Below, piece after piece: positions 32,038 to 39,701 of a stretch of 45,034 nt of DNA. The notes below the pieces were generated by a model. The model was not told where the DNA came from. It worked only from the letters and a program-made list of their open reading frames with translations, and ran no database searches. How positions within the stretch are numbered: position 1 is the stretch's first letter; every line of letters begins with the position of its first letter. Source of the stretch: Streptomyces sp. SBT349 (GTDB taxonomy: Bacteria > Actinomycetota > Actinomycetes > Streptomycetales > Streptomycetaceae); assembly GCF_001083795.1 (NCBI RefSeq), contig NZ_LAVK01000015.1, positions 1 through 45,034 of the forward strand, given 5' to 3'. The position numbers and the translations under genes were made by a program.

Positions 32038-35000
32038 TCAGTCCGGGAGGGCCAGCGGGTCGCGGGGGATGGCCGTGCCGAGGTGGTGGAGGCGGGTGCG
32101 GCGGGTTCTCAGGTCGCGGAGGAAGCGGTTCCTGGCCTCGCCCCTGACCGCGGGGTTGGGGAAGCGGGCGTTGGTCATCGCGATGTCGGCCAGCAGGTGC
32201 TCCAGGGCGCGGGCCCTGCCGGGGCCGGTGCCGGGGTCCAGGTAGGTGAGGCCGGCGATCAGGCCGATGGAGGCGGCGACGACCTGGCGTTCCCCGTGGG
32301 CCTCCACGAGCGCGGCGGCGCACTCGATCCACTCCTCGGCCCCGATCTGGTACATCAGCAGGACGCCCATGAACGCCTGCCCGGGAATGGCGAGGAACTC
32401 CCGGTCGCGCAGGGCCTCCTGGGTGAGGTTGACGAGCTTGTTGCTGGCCAGCGCCTGGGACATGACGTGGAAGGAGGCCATGACCGGGCCGAAGAGCAGC
32501 ATGCGGGAGACGGCCGTCTCCCGTTCCTCCCCGGTCATCTCCGCGTCGCCGAGGATGGCCTCGATGGACTTCCTGGCCTCCCCCTGGAGGCTCTGCTCCC
32601 CGGCCAGGAGCGCCGCCATGATGCCGTAGCCGTTGAGGACGGCGCGCAGGACGTCCCGTTTCAGCGTGAGGTCGCGGACCAGCTCGCTGTTGCGCAGCAC
32701 CGCCGAGACGAGGGACAGGGCGTCCTGGAAGTCCTCAAGACCGGTGCGGTGCCGCTCCCTTTCGAGGTCCCGGGCCTCCTCCACCGAGCGGATGGCGTCG
32801 AGCTGGTCCATGACGTCGTCGAGCATGAGGTCGTAGTCCTCGTCAAAGGGCCCGTCGCCGTCCTCCGCGTCCACCACCTCCTCGACCACCTCCTCGGCCA
32901 GCCGCTCCGCCTCGGGGACGAATCCGTCGATGAACGTCTGGTAGTCCTCCTCGCCGCCCCAGCCCTCCTTGTCCGTCATCAGGGAGAACGGGTCGTCGCC
33001 CTCCGTTCCGAGGCGCGAGCGCATCTCCTGGAAGATGTCGGCCACGCCCCGCAGCAGCCCCTCGTCGTTGCGCCGCAGGGCCGCGGCGTGCCGGATCAGC
33101 TCCGCGTTCGCCAGGGGGCTCGCGAGGGCGAACGCGCGGAGCTGGGGCGAGTCGACCATGCGCTGCGCCGCGAGGAAGCTCCGGAGCATGCGGTGGCGGA
33201 AGCTCACCCTCCGGTCGTTCTCGCTCAGAATGCGCCGGGAGACAAAGGAGTCGATCACGGAGCCGGGCGGCTCGGACCAGCCCAGCCGTTCGAAATAGCC
33301 GAGGAGGAAACGCTCCGCCTCGACGCGGGAGAGGGCGTGCCGCCCGCCGAGGATCATCTCCTCGGCGAGCGAGGCGAGAATGTCCTGCCGCTCGCGGAAG
33401 TCCAGCTCGAAACGGCGGTCCTCCGTCGTGTCGTTACGCCCCAGGAGCATTCCCACATAGGTCTCCAGAACGGTCGTGTCGCTGACCCCCGCCGACCAGG
33501 AGCCGCGTCCGTAGATGGAGACCAGGGCGGCCATCATGGAGGGGGTGCGCGGCAGGTTCTCCCGTTCGAGGAACGTGAGGACGGAATTCACCACGCTCTC
33601 CGCGTCGTCGGTGCGCAGCAGTTCGACCAGATTGCGCAGTTCGCGCCGTCCGAAGATTCCGAGGTAACGGCGGCAGACGGTGCCATGCTCCGTTTCGAGG
33701 GCGCGGAACGTGTCCGCGTCGCCCGAGGGGCGGCAGCCGAGGACGTAGGTGTTCCCCGGCCTCTCGGCGATGAACCGGAGAACGCGCTGGAGCTTCTTCT
33801 CCGCGGCGGGGTCGACATTGTCGATGGCCAGGGCCATGCGGGGCAACTCGTCCCGGGGGCCCGCGGGGATGCCGCCGAGGGCCAGCTTCCTGCGGATCGC
33901 GGTGGCCAGGCCCTGCCCGCCCGCGCCGATGTCGCGGAAGTCGACGAGGACCGGGGCGTACTGGGAGTCGAGCGCGTAGGACTCGAACGCCAGCCACTGG
34001 AGGGCGCTGGTCAGCCCGCTCGACTCGTCGCCCACCAGCAGGAAGTGGCGGCAGTCGGCGAACCTCTCGCGGATGTCGTCCCGCCTGACCGGGCTGCTGC
34101 CCTCCTCCGGGTCCGAGGCCGAGACGTACTGCTCCAGCGGCAGCGGCAGCAGCGCCGGCGGGACGAGCAGGTCGGCCATGGCGCGCACGTCCACGTCGTG
34201 GCTGAGGATCAGCGCCTTCTCGCGCACCTCCTCCACCAGCGCCTCGGCCGCCAGGTCCGCGTACGTCCGGGCGTGCGCCGCGCCCCCGCGCCCGCCGGAG
34301 CCGGAGGGCGGCGCGCCGGTGCCGGTGGGGCCGAGGTCGACCTCGACGATGCCGCGGTGCGCGACGTTGGCCGCCTCGTCGAAGCTGTCGCGCGCGTCGT
34401 AGTAGGTGCGCACGCGGACCGTGTAACGGCCGGGCGCGGCGGCCGGATCGGTGTCGACGAGGGAGTACCCGTTGAGGTAGGAGCGGGTCTGGTAGAGCGA
34501 CCCGGCGGCGCTGTGCAGCACGGTGCCGAGGGGGCCGATGATCCCGCGCGGGTCGCTCACGTGGACATGGCCCGTGCACAGGGCGTGGAAGTGCTTGTTC
34601 AACTCCCGCCGGACGTCCTCCTGGTCGAAGTCGGCCAGCCAGTCGAGCGGGTGGTGCATCACGGCGACGCGGAAGTCGGCGCCGGCCACCGCGTTCACCG
34701 CGTCGGTCATCTGCCGGTCGCCCACGAGGAGATGGGCCCGGTCGGCGTCCTCGGCCGCCCCCGTCGCCCGCCAGGCCGAGGTGAGCGAGGCGACCGCGAC
34801 CGTGACCGGGCCGACGGCGAACGTGTGGACCGCCGTCAGCGGGGAGACGCGGCGCACCTCCGGGTCCTTGCCGTAGTACTCGGCGTGGAACGCGAGCCAG
34901 GGGCTCAGCCGGTCGATATGGCGCTGGAGCGAGGAGGCGTCGTCCAGCAGGGAGTTGACCTCCTCCCGGGAGGTGAGCGCCTGGAGCAGGCCCACCTCGG

Positions 35001-35289
35001 AGAAGCGGTCGATGCGCGATATGTCGATGTCGTGATTCCCGGGCGCGAGAACGACGCGCGAACGCGGCAGCCCCAACGCCCGCTGCAAAGGGTCGAGAAG
35101 GTGTGTGACCGCGAATGCGAACTGGTCGGCTCCCGCGCTGAATGCGAGATCACCGCTGAAGATGACGGTGTCGATGGGGGTGTGCTGGTGCTGGGCCACC
35201 ACGTCTTCGAGGAATGCCGCGATGAGTTTGCTCTGATCGGGCTCCCACGTGGGCCGCACATGCAGGTCGCTCACATGAAGAATGCGCAC
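32038..35289 (-). CDS. Calcineurin-like phosphoesterase fused to a STAND-like NTPase (putative defence protein)
   Basis: This 1083-residue protein starts at GTG 35289 with GGGAGG five bases upstream. Residues 1 to ~318 are a complete metallophosphoesterase: D8 and H10 (HVSDLH), D47 (FSGD), N85-H86 (APGNHDID), H212 (VMHHPLD) and H241/H243 (TGHVHVSD). A Gly/Ser linker follows (~320-345). Residues ~405-640 resemble a STAND NTPase core: P-loop position LLVGDESSGLTSALQWLAFE (417-436) and Walker B-like MALAIDNVD (485-493). The P-loop Lys is Leu, so ATP hydrolysis is doubtful. The remaining ~440 residues are helical, with an acidic stretch and possible sensor repeats. There is no signal peptide. It is divergent from a SLATT-type membrane protein, which suggests a sensor/enzyme and membrane effector pair. 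The defence role is inference. Confidence 0.8.
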   Translation of the reverse strand: MRILHVSDLHVRPTWEPDQSKLIAAFLEDVVAQHQHTPIDTVIFSGDLAFSAGADQFAFAVTHLLDPLQRALGLPRSRVVLAPGNHDIDISRIDRFSEVGLLQALTSREEVNSLLDDASSLQRHIDRLSPWLAFHAEYYGKDPEVRRVSPLTAVHTFAVGPVTVAVASLTSAWRATGAAEDADRAHLLVGDRQMTDAVNAVAGADFRVAVMHHPLDWLADFDQEDVRRELNKHFHALCTGHVHVSDPRGIIGPLGTVLHSAAGSLYQTRSYLNGYSLVDTDPAAAPGRYTVRVRTYYDARDSFDEAANVAHRGIVEVDLGPTGTGAPPSGSGGRGGAAHARTYADLAAEALVEEVREKALILSHDVDVRAMADLLVPPALLPLPLEQYVSASDPEEGSSPVRRDDIRERFADCRHFLLVGDESSGLTSALQWLAFESYALDSQYAPVLVDFRDIGAGGQGLATAIRRKLALGGIPAGPRDELPRMALAIDNVDPAAEKKLQRVLRFIAERPGNTYVLGCRPSGDADTFRALETEHGTVCRRYLGIFGRRELRNLVELLRTDDAESVVNSVLTFLERENLPRTPSMMAALVSIYGRGSWSAGVSDTTVLETYVGMLLGRNDTTEDRRFELDFRERQDILASLAEEMILGGRHALSRVEAERFLLGYFERLGWSEPPGSVIDSFVSRRILSENDRRVSFRHRMLRSFLAAQRMVDSPQLRAFALASPLANAELIRHAAALRRNDEGLLRGVADIFQEMRSRLGTEGDDPFSLMTDKEGWGGEEDYQTFIDGFVPEAERLAEEVVEEVVDAEDGDGPFDEDYDLMLDDVMDQLDAIRSVEEARDLERERHRTGLEDFQDALSLVSAVLRNSELVRDLTLKRDVLRAVLNGYGIMAALLAGEQSLQGEARKSIEAILGDAEMTGEERETAVSRMLLFGPVMASFHVMSQALASNKLVNLTQEALRDREFLAIPGQAFMGVLLMYQIGAEEWIECAAALVEAHGERQVVAASIGLIAGLTYLDPGTGPGRARALEHLLADIAMTNARFPNPAVRGEARNRFLRDLRTRRTRLHHLGTAIPRDPLALPD

Positions 35290-35523
35290 GGTGACCTCCC
35301 GAAGGACAGGAAACGGCTCGGCTCGCACGGTGGGGGAGAATGTCGATCTTACGCGCGCGCCATGGCGTTCGCGGCGGCACGGCGGATTCGGAAGCAGAGT
35401 CGTTACAGGGCGGTTCCGCGACCGGTTCCCGGCCGACGAGTCCGGCCCGTGCCGCCCGGGTATGACCGCGAGAGCGTTCATCCGCCGCGCGAGGGCGGCC
35501 ATGAAAGTCCGAGGGGGAGCACC
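35290..35523. promoter_or_regulatory. Divergent promoter region of the MPE-STAND/SLATT module
   Basis: This 234-base region separates the two starts. For the leftward gene, TAAGAT (35351-35346 on the minus strand) is a good -10 without a recognisable -35, giving a leader of about 50 bases. For the rightward gene I cannot fix a promoter. The region is somewhat AT-richer than its surroundings near 35330-35410. Sharing one short control region supports the two genes acting as a module. Confidence 0.4.
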
Positions 35524-36171
35524 ATGCGGAATTCCAGACGCCGGGGCCCGGATCTCACCGTCGAGCTGCTCGGCGAGAACGAGACGGCGCACGCCGGCAC
35601 GCGGGCGGCGCTCGCGCTGTTCCGCCAGGCGGAGGAGGAGGCCGTGGCCGCCATCACCTGGTATCTGCGGCGGCGGAAGGGGCCCTCGCGGTGGTCGCGC
35701 GTGCTGCGGGCGACGGCGACCGCGCTGGGGGTGGCCGGGGGCGTGGCGCCTCTGGTGCACGGCGTCTCGCCGGGGACCATCGAGGCCGAGTGGGGCTTCG
35801 TCTTCCTCGCGCTGGGCGCCGGGTGCGTGCTGTTCGACCGGATCTTCGGGTTCTCCTCGTCGTGGACGCGGTTCGTCCGGACGGAGCTGGCGCTTCAGCG
35901 CGCGCTCAAGGAGGCGCAGGGGCGCTGGACTTCGGCGTTCGGCGCGCTGCCCGAGGTCCCCACCCAGGCGGACGCGGCCATGTTGACCCGGATCGCCATC
36001 GAACTCCGCTCCGAGGTACAGGAGTTGATCGAGGACGAGACCCTGGCGTGGACGGGCTATCTGGCCGAGGGCCTGGAGGAGCTGACGCGGTCCACCGGCC
36101 ACGACGCGCCCCCCGGCGCCGCGCCGAGAGGCACGGCGGCCCGCCGCGACGCGGCCCGGGAGGCCACCTGA
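35524..36171 (+). CDS. SLATT-type two-helix membrane protein
   Basis: This 215-residue protein starts at ATG 35524 behind GAGGGGGAGCACC. It has an N-terminal helix (~25-48), then two membrane helices at ~61-79 (LRATATALGVAGGVAPLVH) and ~91-106 (GFVFLALGAGCVLFDR). A conserved-looking GFSSSWTRFVRTELALQRAL segment follows and then a long cytoplasmic helical tail. This is the SLATT arrangement (SMODS and SLOG associated two-TM effector). SLATT domains are predicted to form pores or disturb the membrane when triggered by nucleotide or NTPase sensors in bacterial conflict systems. Here no CD-NTase or SLOG gene is present; the likely partner is the divergent MPE-STAND protein. Confidence in the family is fair, made by eye. 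Confidence 0.72.
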   Translation: MRNSRRRGPDLTVELLGENETAHAGTRAALALFRQAEEEAVAAITWYLRRRKGPSRWSRVLRATATALGVAGGVAPLVHGVSPGTIEAEWGFVFLALGAGCVLFDRIFGFSSSWTRFVRTELALQRALKEAQGRWTSAFGALPEVPTQADAAMLTRIAIELRSEVQELIEDETLAWTGYLAEGLEELTRSTGHDAPPGAAPRGTAARRDAAREAT

Positions 36172-36203
36172 CCGCCCGGGAGGGCACGTGACGGCGCGGT
36201 CAG
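36168..36203. terminator. Hairpin spanning both stop codons of convergent genes
   Basis: CTGACCGC (36168-36175) and GCGGTCAG (36196-36203) are exact reverse complements with a 20-base loop. Each arm contains the stop codon of the neighbouring gene (SLATT rightward, FadR-type leftward), so one compact element would end both transcripts. Confidence 0.55.
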
Positions 36204-36931
36204 CCGGACCGCTCCGGCGCCTTGGCCGCCGCCTCCGGCTTGGTGCTCTCGGACAGCACCTGGCGAATCCCCGCGAAGTGGTGCCGCATCGCCTCCGCCG
36301 CCCGCGGGCCGTCCGTGGCTTCGAGGGCGGCGAGGACGTCCTGGTGTCTGTCGCAGGTGACGCGGGGGTCCTGCCGGTCCTCCTTCAGCTCCTCGCGGAC
36401 CCGGTGGAACGCGGCCCAGAAGGCGTCCAGCACCTCGCTCAGCAGGTGGTTCCCCAGGGAGCGGTAGAGGGCCAGGTGGAACGCGCGGTCCGTGGCCGCC
36501 GTGACGCGGCCGATCGCGGCCTCGCGCTCCATCGTGCTCACCAGCCCGCGCAGCGTCTCCAGGTCGCCCTGCGGGAGCTGACCCGCCACGCTGCCGATGA
36601 GGCCCGCCTCCAACGCCTCGCGCACCTCCAGCAGTTCGTACAGGCTGGCCTCGCCCCTGCGGTGGCGGACCGCCGCGCGGAAGACCATGCCGTCCACGAA
36701 CGAGTCGAGGCTGAGCGAGCCGACATACGTGCCGAAGCCGTGCCTGATGTCCACGATGCTGACGGCCTGGAGCGCCTTGAGCGCCTCGCGCACCGAGTTC
36801 CGGCTGACGCCGAACAGGCTCATCATCTCGCTCTCCGTGGGCAGCGGGTCCCCGGGAGCCAGCCGTCGGCGCAGGATGAGCTTCTTGATCTGCTCCTGGA
36901 CCTCGTCGGACATCATGCGGCGGGCTGCCAT
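36200..36931 (-). CDS. FadR/GntR family transcriptional regulator (probable sialic acid regulator)
   Basis: This 243-residue protein has an N-terminal winged helix-turn-helix (~5-72: EVQEQIKKLILRRRLAPGDP, LPTESEMMSLFGVSRNSVRE, ALKALQAVSIVDIRHGFGTY) and a C-terminal all-helical FCD ligand domain. FCD metal-site candidates are D in ATDRAFHLALY, H in CDRHQDVLAAL and H in RHHFAGIR. It is divergent from an ABC transporter, aldolase and sialidase set, so it most likely represses them and is released by a sialic acid-related ligand, as NanR-type FadR proteins do; that is inference from context. I chose the ATG at 36931, which follows GAAGAGGCAGC. An upstream in-frame ATG at 37012 is less likely. Confidence 0.82.
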   Translation of the reverse strand: MAARRMMSDEVQEQIKKLILRRRLAPGDPLPTESEMMSLFGVSRNSVREALKALQAVSIVDIRHGFGTYVGSLSLDSFVDGMVFRAAVRHRRGEASLYELLEVREALEAGLIGSVAGQLPQGDLETLRGLVSTMEREAAIGRVTAATDRAFHLALYRSLGNHLLSEVLDAFWAAFHRVREELKEDRQDPRVTCDRHQDVLAALEATDGPRAAEAMRHHFAGIRQVLSESTKPEAAAKAPERSG

Positions 36932-36955
36932 GGCTGCCTCTTCCTTCCCCCCGGA

Positions 36956-36969
36956 TTGATGATCACCAA
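36956..36969 (-). promoter_or_regulatory. 14-bp palindrome ahead of the FadR-type gene
   Basis: TTGATGATCACCAA (36956-36969) is a palindrome with a single mismatched pair around TGATCA. It lies 24 bases upstream of the regulator's ATG, a good position for autoregulation. Confidence 0.35.
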
Positions 36970-37048
36970 CTCTTGACCCTGAGTTCACATTCTGCCATCG
37001 GAGATAGGACATGGGATGTCTGGTCCGTTGACAGTCGTCGCACAGGTC

Positions 37049-37104
37049 TTGACCTCTCTCGCGGCATCCTCCTACGTTCGCCTAGGAGGAGGTAGAACGT
37101 AGGA
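37049..37104 (+). promoter_or_regulatory. Promoter and perfect inverted-repeat operator of the sialic acid transporter operon
   Basis: TTGACC (37049-37054) and TACGTT (37073-37078) are spaced by 18 bases, a good vegetative promoter. TCCTACGTTC (37070-37079) and GAACGTAGGA (37095-37104) are exact reverse complements with a 15-base spacer. The left arm covers the -10 box and the right arm lies just after the expected start site. Binding of a dimeric regulator, most simply the divergent FadR-type protein, would block transcription. The repeat could also fold in the mRNA, but much of the left arm would then be untranscribed. Confidence 0.6.
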
Positions 37105-37131
37105 CCTCCCGGGAGCAGCGCTGGAGGCGTC

Positions 37132-38745
37132 GTGAGCCGCAGTTTCGACCGCAGGGCCTTTCTCAAGTACACCGGTGCGCTCGGCGCGGCGGGTGTCGTC
37201 ACCGCCACGGTGGGCGCCTGTTCGGGTCCCGCGTCGACCAACAACAGTGGGGAGGGAGGCGAGGGCCTGGATGAGCTGACCGCGGTCATCGGATACGGGA
37301 ACGACCAGAGCTGGGACCCGACGCAGACGGCCTCGGCGTTCTCGATGGCCGCCATCCAGCACATCTACGAGGGCCTGCTCGACACCGACCCCATCACCCG
37401 CGAGCCCTACCCCGCGCTGGCCACCGCCCTGCCCGCCGACACCAGCGCCACCACGTGGAGCTTCACGCTCCGCGAGGGCGCGACCTGGCACGACGGGGAG
37501 CCGGTGACCGCGGACGACGTGGTCTTCACGTTCCAGCGGATCCTGGACCCGGAGGCCAGGACGCTGGCCAGGTCGTTCTTCCACACCTGGCTGCGCGAGT
37601 GCACCAAGGTCGACGAGCGGACCGTCGAGCTCCAGTTCCACTACGCCTTCCCCGACGCCGCGCAGCGCCTGGGCATCGCCAAGATCATGCCGCGCCACGT
37701 CTTCGGCGAGGAGGGCGCCTGGGAGGAGGCCACCGGCGGGCTCGCCGTCGGCTCCGGCCCGTACACGCTGGCCTCGCACCAGCCCCGGTCGAACACCACC
37801 TTCGAGGCGTTCGACGGCTACAACGGCCCCCGCCCGCCCGCGTTCCAGCGCATGAACTGGCTCTCCATCGTGGACGCGGCCCCCCGCGTCGCCCGCATCT
37901 CGGGCGACAGCGCGGAGGCCCAGATCGCCGAGAACATCCCCTACGCCAACGTGGACCAGCTCACCGAGGACGGCCTGGAGGTCCAGGGCGGCGCGGGCAT
38001 GAACCATGCCTTCATCATGTTCAACACGGCCAACGCCCCGTTCGACGACGTCCGCGTCCGCCAGGCGCTCCTGTACGCCATCGACATCGACCAGCTCATC
38101 GAGGTCGGCCTGCGCGGCTACGGCGCCCCCGCCACCTCGTTCCTCAACGAGGACAACCCGGCCCACCGGCCCGCGAGCACCGTGTACGCGTACGACCCCG
38201 ACCGCGCCCGCCAGCTGCTCGACGAGGCGGGCGTCACCGACCTGAGCGTCAACCTGATGTCGGTCAACGTCAGCTGGCTCGTGGACTGCCTGCCCACCAT
38301 CAAGGAGTCCTGGGACGCCATCGGCGTCTCCACCACCCTGGAGCCGCAGGAGACCTCGGCGCTCTTCACCAAGATGGACCAGAACCAGGACTACCAGGTC
38401 GTCGCCGCCGTCTCGAACCCCAACCAGTTCGGCCTCGACGCCGACCTGATCATGCGCTACAACTACACGGCCGACGGCCTGTGGATGCAGTACGCGCGCT
38501 GGGAGCAGAGCGCGGACGCCGAGGACCTGTTCGCGCGCATGGACGAGGCCAGCAGCGAGCCGGACCCGGACGCCAAGCTGGAGCTGACCCAGCAGTACCT
38601 CGACCTGGTCGCCGAGCACGCCGTGCTCTACCCGATCGTCCACACCGAGCTGCTCACCGCCTGGGACCCGACCCGCATCACCGGCATCCGCGCCCAGGCG
38701 TACCCGGGCATCAACGTGCTCCAGGCAAGGGCCGCCTCCTCGTGA
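37132..38745 (+). CDS. ABC transporter substrate-binding lipoprotein, family 5 (peptide/sialic acid type)
   Basis: This 537-residue protein has a combined Tat and lipobox N-terminus (FDRRAFLKYTGALGAAGVVT, then VGAC with lipid-modified C30). The mature part is an SBP_bac_5 protein: YEGLLDTDPITREPYPALAT, WSFTLREGATWHDGEPVTAD, DVVFTFQRILDP, VRVRQALLYAIDIDQLI. It binds substrate outside the membrane and hands it to the permeases that follow. Such transporters carry peptides, but a family 5 system (SatABCD) carries sialic acid in Haemophilus ducreyi, and the downstream lyase and sialidase suggest that here. The start is GTG at 37132, with GGAGG four bases upstream. It is the first gene of a five-gene operon. 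Confidence 0.85.
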   Translation: MSRSFDRRAFLKYTGALGAAGVVTATVGACSGPASTNNSGEGGEGLDELTAVIGYGNDQSWDPTQTASAFSMAAIQHIYEGLLDTDPITREPYPALATALPADTSATTWSFTLREGATWHDGEPVTADDVVFTFQRILDPEARTLARSFFHTWLRECTKVDERTVELQFHYAFPDAAQRLGIAKIMPRHVFGEEGAWEEATGGLAVGSGPYTLASHQPRSNTTFEAFDGYNGPRPPAFQRMNWLSIVDAAPRVARISGDSAEAQIAENIPYANVDQLTEDGLEVQGGAGMNHAFIMFNTANAPFDDVRVRQALLYAIDIDQLIEVGLRGYGAPATSFLNEDNPAHRPASTVYAYDPDRARQLLDEAGVTDLSVNLMSVNVSWLVDCLPTIKESWDAIGVSTTLEPQETSALFTKMDQNQDYQVVAAVSNPNQFGLDADLIMRYNYTADGLWMQYARWEQSADAEDLFARMDEASSEPDPDAKLELTQQYLDLVAEHAVLYPIVHTELLTAWDPTRITGIRAQAYPGINVLQARAASS

Positions 38746-39701
38746 TGATCGTCCTGCGGATGCTGCTGCGGCGCGTCCTCCTGCTCGTTCCGCTGATGCT
38801 GGGCATCGTCCTCTTCGTCTTCCTCGTCATGCGGTTCTCGGACATGGACCCGGCCTCCGCCTACTTCCAGGGCGCCAACCCGACCCAGGAGCAGCTCCAC
38901 CAGTTCCGCGAGGACAACGGCCTGCTCGACCCGCTGCCGGTGCGGTACGTCGACTTCGTGGGCGACCTGGTCACCGGCGACATGGGCATCAGCGTGCTCA
39001 CCCGCGCGCCCGTCGTCGACCAGGTCACCACCGCGCTGCCGCTGACGATGCAGCTGACGTTCCTCGGGCTCGGCATCGCCATCGTCCTGTCCCTGGTGCT
39101 CGGCGTCACCGCCGCCATCTACCGCGACCGGCTGCCCGACCAGATCATCCGCGTCGTGTCCCTGACCGGCGTCGCGGCGCCCAGCTTCTGGCTGGCGCTG
39201 CTGATGATCCAGTACCTCGGCGTGGAGCTCGGCTGGTTCCCCACCGGCGGCTACGTCAACCCGGCCGACTCGTTCACCGGCTGGCTGGAGGCCATGACGC
39301 TGCCCGCCCTCGCCCTCTCGCTGCCCGTCGCCGCCCAGCTGATCCGCATCGTGCGGACGGCCGTGGTGGAGGAGCTGGACCGCGACTACGTCCGCACGGC
39401 GATCGGCAGCGGCCTGCCGCCGGTCGTCGTGGTCGGGCGCAACGTCCTGCGCAACGCGCTCATCAACCCGCTCACCGTGCTGGGCCTGCGCGTCGGCTAC
39501 CTGCTGGGCGGCGCCGTCGTCATCGAGACGATCTTCTCGCTGCCCGGCATGGGCAAGCTGATGATCGACGCCGTGCGCAACGGGGACCCCGCCGTCGTCC
39601 AGGGCGTCGTCCTCACCACGGCGGCCGGATTCGTGGTGGTCAACCTGGTGATCGACGTCCTCTATCTGCTGGTCAACCCACGGCTGAGGAGCGCCGCATG
39701 A
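38745..39701 (+). CDS. ABC transporter permease (DppB/OppB type)
   Basis: This 318-residue membrane protein has about six helices and the DppB layout: a first helix VLLLVPLMLGIVLFVFLVMR, an extracytoplasmic loop ending NGLLDPLPVRYVDFVGDLVT, and the cytoplasmic EAA-like loop with DRDYVRTAIGSGL. ETIFSLPGMGKLMIDAVRNG lies near the end. It forms half of the channel. The ATG at 38745 shares its first base with the previous stop (TGATG). A GTG at 38742 would give a 4-base overlap and one extra residue. Translation is clearly coupled to the binding-protein gene. Confidence 0.86.
   Translation: MIVLRMLLRRVLLLVPLMLGIVLFVFLVMRFSDMDPASAYFQGANPTQEQLHQFREDNGLLDPLPVRYVDFVGDLVTGDMGISVLTRAPVVDQVTTALPLTMQLTFLGLGIAIVLSLVLGVTAAIYRDRLPDQIIRVVSLTGVAAPSFWLALLMIQYLGVELGWFPTGGYVNPADSFTGWLEAMTLPALALSLPVAAQLIRIVRTAVVEELDRDYVRTAIGSGLPPVVVVGRNVLRNALINPLTVLGLRVGYLLGGAVVIETIFSLPGMGKLMIDAVRNGDPAVVQGVVLTTAAGFVVVNLVIDVLYLLVNPRLRSAA

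Noticed and set aside
32083..36171. A 1362-codon plus-strand open frame spanning the MPE-STAND gene
   Set aside because: Only its last ~215 codons (the SLATT gene) make sense. The rest is antisense to a gene with intact metal motifs.
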